Source: Alphaproteobacteria bacterium
GTDB taxonomy: Bacteria > Pseudomonadota > Alphaproteobacteria > CAAGCB01 > CAG-977
Reading direction: 5' to 3'
Assembly (NCBI GenBank): GCA_017480385.1
Contig: JAFVAT010000028.1
Span: 1-64,000, forward strand
DNA: 64,000 nt
Made by a program: the position numbers and the translations under genes. Positions 27,344 through 34,647 of this stretch are shown here, piece after piece (position 1 is the stretch's first letter; every line of letters starts with the position of its first letter). The notes below the pieces were generated by a model. It was not told the origin of the DNA and ran no database searches. It saw nothing but the letters and a program-made list of their open reading frames with translations.

Positions 27344-28507
27344 CTAAAGCGGCACAACCTGCCCGCCCGTATAAATACAGCCGCATTTTTGCCGCTGTGC
27401 CTCTTCCCTTCCGCCGGCGTTCAGCCCGCAGACGGTTATATATCCTTTTGCGCGCAGCTCCGCCGTTTCCCTGAAAGGAACATCAAAAGGAACATAAACC
27501 CGTTTTTTATTGTCCGATTTTTGCAGAACGGACAAAATATCTTCTAAAAACAATGTGATGCCAACCGCCGGTTCGGACCGTTCCCCGTCAATGCCGGCAA
27601 AATACCGTCCGCCGCGCCCCAATTCCTGCCCGCTTTTTTCGGAAAAAAGAGAAAATCCGATTCCGCAATGATACTCAAACCCGCGGTTTTCCAGAACATC
27701 TATCGTTAATGACAAAGAGGGCTTTTCTTTCTTCAGCAAAGCGACCGCTTCCGTCAGCCGGTGATATTCCGCTGCGGCCTCCGACGGCAAAGACAAAGGA
27801 CGCAGAAGCCCCAGCACGCGGTCACAGTCACCGAACGCCTGAAACAAAGAAAGAAAAATATCCTTATCGGAGCGCGCTTTTTTGTTGGTTGCTTCCAAAA
27901 CCTCCAAAGCTGCCGGAAAATCTTTTTGATTCAGCAGCATTGTCATTTTCTCCCGATCGTCCCGGTCAATTTCATATGCGGTGCACAAAGCGGGAAACAA
28001 TGTCGGCAGATTTAAATCAAAAACGAAATGAGGAACACCCAGTTTTTCCAAAACTTCCGCCGCCAGCAGAATAATTTCGGCATCTGCCTTTGCGCAGTCG
28101 GCTCCGATCAGCTCCGCCCCCACCTGCAAAATCTGCCGGGCCGGGTTCAGCTGTGTCGGAAACATACGGATCACATGACCGGCATAAGCCAGCCGCAAGG
28201 GCCGCGGCTCTTGTTTCAATCGTGTCACGGCTATCCTGCCGATCTGCGGCGTCATATCCGCCCGCAGCCCCATAATTTGTCCGGATACCGCATCTGTAAC
28301 GCGGAAAGTCTGACATGACAAATCGCCATATTTTTCGGAAAGAAGCGTTTCTTCGAATTCCAGCATCGGCGGCGCAACACGCTGATAGCCGGCCCCTTGA
28401 AAAACGTCCATGAATACGGATATAGCCTCAGCCTCATATTCAACGAAAGGAGACAGCGTATCTGTCATTCCAACAGGCAACAGCCCGCTATGGGCAGAAT
28501 TTTTCAT
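27344..28507 (-). CDS. hisZ: ATP phosphoribosyltransferase regulatory subunit
   Basis: 387-residue histidyl-tRNA-synthetase-like protein that activates short-form HisG in histidine synthesis. Class II synthetase core motifs are recognisable: LLPVGMTDTLSPF, GYQRVAPPMLEFEE, GLRADMTPQIGRIAVTRL and RPLRLAYAGHVIR (motif 2). It lacks the anticodon-binding domain of HisS, which sets HisZ apart. The ATG at 28507 is used rather than a TTG nine codons earlier. The hisG gene is not in the window. Co-transcribed with purA. Confidence 0.9.
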   Translation of the reverse strand: MKNSAHSGLLPVGMTDTLSPFVEYEAEAISVFMDVFQGAGYQRVAPPMLEFEETLLSEKYGDLSCQTFRVTDAVSGQIMGLRADMTPQIGRIAVTRLKQEPRPLRLAYAGHVIRMFPTQLNPARQILQVGAELIGADCAKADAEIILLAAEVLEKLGVPHFVFDLNLPTLFPALCTAYEIDRDDREKMTMLLNQKDFPAALEVLEATNKKARSDKDIFLSLFQAFGDCDRVLGLLRPLSLPSEAAAEYHRLTEAVALLKKEKPSLSLTIDVLENRGFEYHCGIGFSLFSEKSGQELGRGGRYFAGIDGERSEPAVGITLFLEDILSVLQKSDNKKRVYVPFDVPFRETAELRAKGYITVCGLNAGGREEAQRQKCGCIYTGGQVVPL

Positions 28508-28572
28508 TTCCGGAACAGATCCATAGTTAAGCAAATATGTTTAGTTTTACTCTGAATCCGGTCTAAAGGAAA

Positions 28573-28612
28573 CAAAAAAATCAATGCTTCTTTTTTTTGA
28601 TTTTTGAAGCAT
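28573..28612 (-). terminator. Intrinsic terminator closing the TCA-cycle operon
   Basis: On the minus strand ATGCTTC (28612-28606) pairs with GAAGCAT (28590-28584) across a 15-nt A-rich loop, then TGATTTTTTT. The stem overlaps the last codons and stop of the 111-residue gene. Confidence 0.75.
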
Positions 28613-28916
28613 GCGCTTTTTTCCAATGCACGCTGGCATGATAAGCGTCTTCCAACCGTTTGACATAAGCGTCCGTTTCGATATTCAAAAGGAAATCATA
28701 GATCCCATCTGCGATATTTTCCATTACGGACATATGGCATGCCTGACAATGCAGGAGCTGCCGTCCTTTGACGTCCGTAATAAAAACGTCGGCATATTCT
28801 TCTTTGGGAAAAGAAGTCTGCCCTTTTTTAAAGGGGTACTGAAAGTAATCTTTCATACATATAAAAGCCAATGCTGCAGCCATTTTTTTAGCGGCAAGCT
28901 TTTCTTCAACAGACAT
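28581..28916 (-). CDS. Small protein of unknown function
   Basis: 111 residues, soluble, with a C-x-x-C pair in LLHCQACHMS and a strongly basic C-terminus (HASKIKKKKH). No family is recognised. The N-terminus is helical (EEKLAAKKMAAALAFICMKDYF). It is the last gene of the long TCA operon, separated from the M32 peptidase gene by 93 bp. That gap contains a hairpin able to cover its ribosome-binding site, AAGAAGGAGG. The C-x-x-C pair could bind a metal or be redox active; this is speculative. Confidence 0.65.
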   Translation of the reverse strand: MSVEEKLAAKKMAAALAFICMKDYFQYPFKKGQTSFPKEEYADVFITDVKGRQLLHCQACHMSVMENIADGIYDFLLNIETDAYVKRLEDAYHASVHWKKAHASKIKKKKH

Positions 28917-28924
28917 ATCGGCCT

Positions 28925-28969
28925 CCTTCTTTATGTTTAATCAAAGTAATATGATAAGCATAAAGAAGG
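28925..28969 (-). promoter_or_regulatory. Hairpin that can mask the ribosome-binding site of the 111-residue gene
   Basis: A perfect 11-bp inverted repeat (28925-28935 and 28959-28969; CATAAAGAAGG arms) with a 23-nt spacer. In the minus-strand RNA the 3' arm contains AAGAAGG of the Shine-Dalgarno sequence just before the ATG at 28916. There is no U run, so it looks more like translational control or mRNA processing than a terminator. Confidence 0.55.
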
Positions 28970-29009
28970 GGCTTCAACACCTGACTTTAGGCGATCTTAT
29001 CTGAAAGTT

Positions 29010-30575
29010 TTATCTTTCGGCAGCGGTTTTTGCCTGTAAAAGAGCTGCCGACCGAACAGACGTTTTTTCGGATTTGCCGCCCAAATACCGTTCGCGCAGG
29101 CTGTTTTTAAACGCCTCTGTTGACAGCTCTTTGCCCGTAGCCTTTTTAATCAGATCATTAAAGGACAGTTTGGAGGCCTGAGAATGGACATTCTCATTCA
29201 GCCAGCTTTTCAAGCCGGAAAAATCCCCCTTTTCCAATTGCCGAGGAATTTCGGGCACCTGCTTTTTCGCCGCTTCAAAGAATTGAGCCGCTGCAATCGC
29301 GCCGACCGTGTAATCCGGGAAATAACCGAAATTGCCGGCAGCCCAATGAATATCCTGCAAACAGCCCTCCTTGTCGTTTTTCGGTTCAACGCCCAAGTAT
29401 TCTTTCATTTTGGCGTTCCATGCCTTGGGCAGGTCTTTGACTTCCAAATCCCCGTTGATTAAATCCTTTTCCAGTTCATAGCGCATAATGACGTGCAAAG
29501 GATACGTAGCCTCGTCCGCATTGATCCGGATCAAAGACGGCTGAACGCTGTGCATTTGTTTGGTTAAATGTTCAACCGAACATTCGTCCGTCTTGTAAAA
29601 TTCATTCATCTGTTTGGATAGATAACGAATAAATTCATTGCTCTGTAGCACAGGCCCCTGCATTAACAGAGACTGGCTTTCATGCAGTGCCATGCCTCGC
29701 GGCTTTCCGACCGGCTGCAGCATATGCTCTTTAGGCAGTCCTTGTTCGTACATGCCATGACCTGTTTCATGCATAATTGCCGACACGGACCGCAGCGGAT
29801 TATCCAGATCATAACGCCCGACAACGCGCATATCGTCTTTGCCGCACGTCGTCTGAAACGCCGAAGACGACATATCCATGCGCCCGCGATTGAAATCAAA
29901 CCCCATGGTCTGCATTAACCGTTTGGCAAATTCCGTCTGCTTTTCCAACGGATAATCCCCTTTAAATGGTTCAATCTGCCCGCCCACGTTTTGCTTTTGT
30001 GCTTCTTTGATAAAATCCGGCAGAAATTCTTTCAGATCATTAAACAGCACATCCAGTTTATCCGAAGTCATGCCCGGCTGATACATATCCAGCAAAGCAT
30101 CATAGGGTTTTTGTCCCGTCTTCGCACTTAAAGCCGCCGCCGTTTCCCGCGCAACGGCAACCAGCTTCTGCAAATGCGGCGCAAAAGATTTAAAATCGCT
30201 GTCGGCTTTAGCCTTCACCCATGCGCTTTGACCGGCATTGGCCGTTTTGGCGCTTTGTTCGACCAGAGCCTCCGGCAAAGCGGTTTCTCTGATCCATTCC
30301 TGTTTGGCCTCGCGGACATTGGCTTGCTGCCAATCGTTCAGATCCGTCCTTTTTTCCAAACGATCGAACATTTCTTTCCAGTCGGGACGGGTCATGATTT
30401 CATGCTGTTTCATGGACAGATAAGCCATTTGCTCACCCTGTTCTTCACCGGCGTCCTGAGGGGCGCATACCCGTGAATCCCACCCGATCAAAGCCGACAT
30501 GTATCCCAGCCGGCCTATTTCGTCAAACCGGCTTTCCAATTCTTTGTAATCGTCTTTTTTTGTTTCCGTATTCAT
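29010..30575 (-). CDS. Metallocarboxypeptidase, M32 (Taq) family
   Basis: 521-residue zinc carboxypeptidase that trims C-terminal residues from peptides. The metal motif H-E-x-x-H is seen in SAIMHETGHGMYEQG, with the downstream Glu ligand in MALHESQSLLMQG. VQPSLIRINADEATYPLHVI and KEGCLQDIHWAAGNFGYFPD are characteristic of the family, and the length is typical (~500). It begins one base after the stop codon of the Fic-MerR gene, so the two are coupled. A role in peptide turnover is likely; the link with TCA genes is positional only. Confidence 0.93.
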   Translation of the reverse strand: MNTETKKDDYKELESRFDEIGRLGYMSALIGWDSRVCAPQDAGEEQGEQMAYLSMKQHEIMTRPDWKEMFDRLEKRTDLNDWQQANVREAKQEWIRETALPEALVEQSAKTANAGQSAWVKAKADSDFKSFAPHLQKLVAVARETAAALSAKTGQKPYDALLDMYQPGMTSDKLDVLFNDLKEFLPDFIKEAQKQNVGGQIEPFKGDYPLEKQTEFAKRLMQTMGFDFNRGRMDMSSSAFQTTCGKDDMRVVGRYDLDNPLRSVSAIMHETGHGMYEQGLPKEHMLQPVGKPRGMALHESQSLLMQGPVLQSNEFIRYLSKQMNEFYKTDECSVEHLTKQMHSVQPSLIRINADEATYPLHVIMRYELEKDLINGDLEVKDLPKAWNAKMKEYLGVEPKNDKEGCLQDIHWAAGNFGYFPDYTVGAIAAAQFFEAAKKQVPEIPRQLEKGDFSGLKSWLNENVHSQASKLSFNDLIKKATGKELSTEAFKNSLRERYLGGKSEKTSVRSAALLQAKTAAER

Positions 30576-30576
30576 T

Positions 30577-31560
30577 TTATTCTTCCTGTAATTTCCGACG
30601 GATTTCTTCCAGCGTGTACCGCTCTTCCTTCAATTCTTTCAGACGCTTGATCCGAGGCAAAATATCCGAAGAGTACAGCGTATAATCCGCCGATGTTTTT
30701 CCCGCCGTTTCCAACAGGCCCATGCTTGTCCAATAACGCAGCGTCGAAACCCGTTCGCCGCATTCTTTGGCCAGCTGCCCGATCCGAAGGAAATACGGGT
30801 CATGCTCCTCTTCTTCAACGACTTTTTTCTGAGCGGCGTTCAAATAAGCCTCCAAAGCCCGATTAACGGCCCGACAAATCAGCTTGTCATAGCCTTCGCG
30901 GTCATTTTTAAAAATAGCTTTTTCCAATGTTTCCCAATACTCCGTTTTTTCGCGTCTGGAAAACAAAGCCGGCGGATAGCCATGGCGCATTAAAATCAAA
31001 TTCATCAAAAAGCGCGCGACACCTGCATTCCCTTGGCCAAAAGGCTGTATGGACATTAATTTCAAATGCGCTTCCGCCGCAATCGCCGCCGGGTGCAAAG
31101 TTCTGGCGGAAAACAGCCACATGCCGAAATCATTCATCATACGTTGCACGCGTATAGAATCGGGCAAATCATGGATCCCCACCTGAAATTTCAGCATAAA
31201 GCCGCGATACATGCCGCCGTTATTGTCATCTAAATTGCGCACAACGATCCGATGAATATTTTTAACGTCCGTATCATCAATTTGATGATTAACCTTCTTT
31301 GATAATTCGGAAATCATTTCAAATACTTTTGCCGCATTCAGCACTTGAATATGCTCGGTCAGGGAATGATCGGCGACCGTTTTGTCCTCGTATAAAATTT
31401 CCGCCGTTTCTTTACGGTTCAAGCTCGCCCCGTCAAAGCAGCCGCTGACGTAAGCCGTTTCCAATTCTATTTTTTTGCGCAATTTTTCAAACGCTTCAGC
31501 CGATAACGGCGGCTGTTTGTCCAATTCGCTTTTTTTCGCATTCAGATTATCATAGATCAT
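30577..31560 (-). CDS. Fic-domain protein fused to a C-terminal MerR-type helix-turn-helix
   Basis: 327 residues from the ATG at 31560 (after GGGGGAGGAAAAA). Residues ~30-240 form a Fic domain. An N-terminal inhibitory-helix motif appears as SGCFDG, where the family has S/T-x-x-x-E-G/N, so Glu is changed to Asp. The active loop reads IQPFGQGNAGVARF instead of H-P-F-x-x-G-N-G-R-x-x-R. The catalytic His is Gln172 and the first Arg is lost. AMPylation by the usual mechanism is therefore unlikely. Residues ~256-327 are a MerR-like winged helix (RIGQLAKECGERVSTLRYWTSMGLLETAG) plus a helix ending in TLEEIRRKL. The gene is 13 bp after gltA and 1 bp before the peptidase gene. A DNA-binding or regulatory role is inferred. 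Confidence 0.8.
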   Translation of the reverse strand: MIYDNLNAKKSELDKQPPLSAEAFEKLRKKIELETAYVSGCFDGASLNRKETAEILYEDKTVADHSLTEHIQVLNAAKVFEMISELSKKVNHQIDDTDVKNIHRIVVRNLDDNNGGMYRGFMLKFQVGIHDLPDSIRVQRMMNDFGMWLFSARTLHPAAIAAEAHLKLMSIQPFGQGNAGVARFLMNLILMRHGYPPALFSRREKTEYWETLEKAIFKNDREGYDKLICRAVNRALEAYLNAAQKKVVEEEEHDPYFLRIGQLAKECGERVSTLRYWTSMGLLETAGKTSADYTLYSSDILPRIKRLKELKEERYTLEEIRRKLQEE

Positions 31561-31573
31561 TTTTTCCTCCCCC

Positions 31574-32869
31574 TCAGGAATCTTCGTCAGGACGCAGCTC
31601 CAACGGCACAAAAGGTGTTTCCACCGGTCCTAAATATAATTGGCGCGGACGGGCAAGCCGGCGCTCGTCTTCATTATTTTCCCGCCAATGCGCGATCCAG
31701 CCCGGCATGCGGCCAATGGCAAACATCACTGTATACATATTCAGCGGAATCCGCAAAGCCCGCAAAATCATGCCCGAATAAAAATCAACATTCGGGTACA
31801 GACTGCGTTCTTTAAAATAGCTGTCGTTTAAAGCCCTCTCTTCTAATTTCAAAGCAATATCTATCAAAGGATCGCTGATCCGTTCGGTTTCCAGCAAATC
31901 AAACACCGCTTTTTTCAATATCTTGGCCCGCGGATCAAACGTTTTATAAACCCTGTGCCCGAACCCCATCAGACGAACCTGTTTCCGTTTAACTCTTTCA
32001 ACAAAGCTGTCAACGGATTCATCGCCTTTTGCCAAACGAGACAACATTTCAAAAACAGCCACGTTCGCTCCGCCGTGCAGCTTGCCCCATAAAGCACAAA
32101 TGCCCGAAGCAACAGAGGAAAACAAATTCGTTTCCGCCGATCCGACGATTCTGACCGTCGATGTCGAACAATTTTGTTCGTGATCCGCATGCAGCATCAA
32201 AAACAGATTCAAAGCCTTGACCGCTTCCTGCGTCGGCTGATGCGGCTTGTTGGGAATAGAAAACATCATGTGCAGAAAATTTTCGCAGTAACTGCGCGCC
32301 GGATCAGGATATACAAACGGCAGCCCCATTGCTTTGCGATAAGAAAAAGCCGCGATCGTGCGCACTTTTGAAATAATTGCCGCCACCGCATTGCGCATCG
32401 CGTCCTCATCGGTTGTATCCATAATTTCCGGCGAATAGCAAATCAAAGAATTGACGACCGCCGATAAAATCGACATCGGCTGTCCGTTCGGCGGAAAAGC
32501 GTCAAAGTGGTGCAGCAATCCTTCGTGCAGCAATTCATTATTTGTCAGCCGCGTACTGAACCTTTTCATTTCCGCCATTGTCGGCAGCCGCCCGTAAATC
32601 AGCAGCCACGCCGTTTCGACAAACGTCATTTTTTCCGCCACCGTTTCAATCGGGATTCCGCGATAGCGCAAAACACCTTTTTCCCCATTGACATACGTGA
32701 TTTTACTGGCACAGGACGCCGTATTGCCAAATCCCGGATCCAATGTTGTCAGCCCTGTCTGTGCCCTTAATTGAGAAATATCGATACAGCCCTCTCCGGT
32801 TGTCGAATAAAGCACCGGCAATTCTATTTCTTTGCCGTCATACTGCAGTTTGACTGTTTTTGCGCTCAT
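31574..32869 (-). CDS. gltA: Citrate synthase
   Basis: 431-residue type II (hexameric, NADH-sensitive class by similarity) citrate synthase that condenses acetyl-CoA and oxaloacetate. Catalytic His residues are in LHADHEQNCSTSTVR and KLHGGANVAVF. MGFGHRVYKTFDPRAKILK and DFYSGMILRALRIPLNMYTV contain the catalytic Asp region and substrate-binding Arg. The start overlaps the stop of the isocitrate dehydrogenase gene by four bases (ATGA), so it is translated by coupling. Part of the acnB-IDH-gltA unit. Confidence 0.97.
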   Translation of the reverse strand: MSAKTVKLQYDGKEIELPVLYSTTGEGCIDISQLRAQTGLTTLDPGFGNTASCASKITYVNGEKGVLRYRGIPIETVAEKMTFVETAWLLIYGRLPTMAEMKRFSTRLTNNELLHEGLLHHFDAFPPNGQPMSILSAVVNSLICYSPEIMDTTDEDAMRNAVAAIISKVRTIAAFSYRKAMGLPFVYPDPARSYCENFLHMMFSIPNKPHQPTQEAVKALNLFLMLHADHEQNCSTSTVRIVGSAETNLFSSVASGICALWGKLHGGANVAVFEMLSRLAKGDESVDSFVERVKRKQVRLMGFGHRVYKTFDPRAKILKKAVFDLLETERISDPLIDIALKLEERALNDSYFKERSLYPNVDFYSGMILRALRIPLNMYTVMFAIGRMPGWIAHWRENNEDERRLARPRQLYLGPVETPFVPLELRPDEDS

Positions 32870-34647
32870 CTGATTTCTTTCATCGTTTGTTTAAATTCCA
32901 AAGCCTTCCGATCCGCTTCCTCTTTTAAGCCCAAAAGGGTTAACAATTCCACCCTTACCGCCCGAATAAACGAAAGCGTATCAACGCCCGTTTTTTTCTG
33001 CGTTTTCAGCTTGTCCGCCAGATCGGGCGTTGCAATGCCTTTTTGTAAAACGCGGATATACGCTTCATGCAAAGACTGCGCATATATTTTCAGACGTGTA
33101 TTTTCCGGTTCTGCCAAAGCGGCCTGCTGAAACCCGATCGCCAGACCTTCAATAATCGGGATCGGATCGTAACGCCAGAAGCCCTCTTTTTTAAACAAAT
33201 TCACTAGATCCGGCGCCGTTCCCGCACCGCCCATTTCGGGCCAGATCCGCCCGTCTGCCAATAAAATCACCGAATTGACCGAAGCGATGCTTGCCCCTAA
33301 ATCCATGGCGTCCGAAACAATATCGCCCCACAGATTGTCATAAGCGTAACACGTCCCGCCTGGCAAAGGAGCCGTAAACATCATCACGGCAGCCGCATCG
33401 GGCTTCATGACCATAAAGTTTTCCCCTTCCACTTTTTTTAACCGCAGCGCTTCTTGACGCGCTGCTTTGACAACCGGCGCATCGTATGAATCGGATTCGT
33501 CGAACGCAAAAACCACCCGATCATAATTTTTAAGCGCCGCCTGACGGAAAACCTGTGCCGCATAACGTTCCGCATCTTTGTAATCATAGTGCATTTCTTC
33601 GAACATATCGCCGGCCTTGACCGGAATTCGAATTTCCTTTGCCCCGATGCGCAGACGGTATTCCCCGTCTTCCGTCACAAGCTGATTCAAACCGCCGTAT
33701 TCGCTTTTCCCCGCTGAAAAACGACAGACGGAAAACTCGCCCAACGGTTTCCTGACACCGGTCGCATAAACGGCATTCAATACAGCCGCCACTTTAGGAC
33801 CGTAGGAGGGATCGGGAACCAAAACCGTTAAATCCTTTGAAGCCGGCTTGGCCAACAAACGGGCGAACGCGGCATCGACAATATCTCCCTGATTGCCTTC
33901 CCGCCGGTCCAGACCATGCATTTCACGGCAATCGTTATAGATTTTCTTTTTCTCGCCGTCCAGCTGGGGCCGCACCGTATATTTTGACATAAAGACAATC
34001 TCATTGCCTTTTTCAATCGCCTGATCGCATAAATCTATAACCTCTTGGCGGCGCGTGATCTTAGCATACACGGCAGATCCCGCCGACAGCTTTTCGGCTT
34101 CCCTGACGATGCGGCGGTTAAAGTCAACACGGACGTCCGTTTCATTCTCCAAAACAAAAAAGAAGCCGTCCTTTTCCCGACCGCCCTCCAAAAACAGAAC
34201 GTCCAGCCTGCCCGCGTTGTCATATACCGGCAAAGAAGCGTTCAGCAGCCCCGACAGCCCCGGATTTTCATAGCGTTCCAAATTTCCTTTCACCAGCCAA
34301 TGCCCGCGCAGATACCCGTTTGGCGTGCCTGTCACCAGCTTGTTCAAATCTTCAGTTTTACGATCGTCTCCCATCATCGCCAATGCGGCCTGCGTTTGTT
34401 CCTTTGTCGGCGTAACCCCCGGCCCCTTGACTAAAACGGCCTTCGGATTGCCGCCCGCCATTTCGATCGTTTCGCGGATCACTTCGCCGTTTGTCTGAAT
34501 CCGGCCCTTCAGACTCCAATCATGTTCGCGCAGCCGTTTTTTGCCTGCAAAGTCTTCAAACGGCACGACCAGTTCTTGTTTAACAATTTCGTAAGCCGCT
34601 CCTGCCGCCTCTTCGGGCAGAGCCACATCTATAAACGCTTCAACCAT
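32866..34647 (-). CDS. Divergent isocitrate dehydrogenase-like enzyme
   Basis: 593 residues from the ATG at 34647, which lies within the 3' end of acnB (8-bp overlap). The C-terminal half shows the isocitrate/isopropylmalate dehydrogenase core: YDNLWGDIVSDAMDLGASIA with the two metal-binding Asp residues, then DGRIWPEMGGAGTAPDLV near the cofactor site. NGEVIRETIE and FMSKYTVRPQLDG resemble the substrate loop and the T-K-x-T region of NADP-type enzymes. It is about 110-180 residues longer than common dimeric forms and clearly different from the monomeric 740-residue form. Position between acnB and gltA strongly supports isocitrate as substrate. Cofactor choice is not clear from sequence. Confidence 0.72.
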   Translation of the reverse strand: MVEAFIDVALPEEAAGAAYEIVKQELVVPFEDFAGKKRLREHDWSLKGRIQTNGEVIRETIEMAGGNPKAVLVKGPGVTPTKEQTQAALAMMGDDRKTEDLNKLVTGTPNGYLRGHWLVKGNLERYENPGLSGLLNASLPVYDNAGRLDVLFLEGGREKDGFFFVLENETDVRVDFNRRIVREAEKLSAGSAVYAKITRRQEVIDLCDQAIEKGNEIVFMSKYTVRPQLDGEKKKIYNDCREMHGLDRREGNQGDIVDAAFARLLAKPASKDLTVLVPDPSYGPKVAAVLNAVYATGVRKPLGEFSVCRFSAGKSEYGGLNQLVTEDGEYRLRIGAKEIRIPVKAGDMFEEMHYDYKDAERYAAQVFRQAALKNYDRVVFAFDESDSYDAPVVKAARQEALRLKKVEGENFMVMKPDAAAVMMFTAPLPGGTCYAYDNLWGDIVSDAMDLGASIASVNSVILLADGRIWPEMGGAGTAPDLVNLFKKEGFWRYDPIPIIEGLAIGFQQAALAEPENTRLKIYAQSLHEAYIRVLQKGIATPDLADKLKTQKKTGVDTLSFIRAVRVELLTLLGLKEEADRKALEFKQTMKEIR

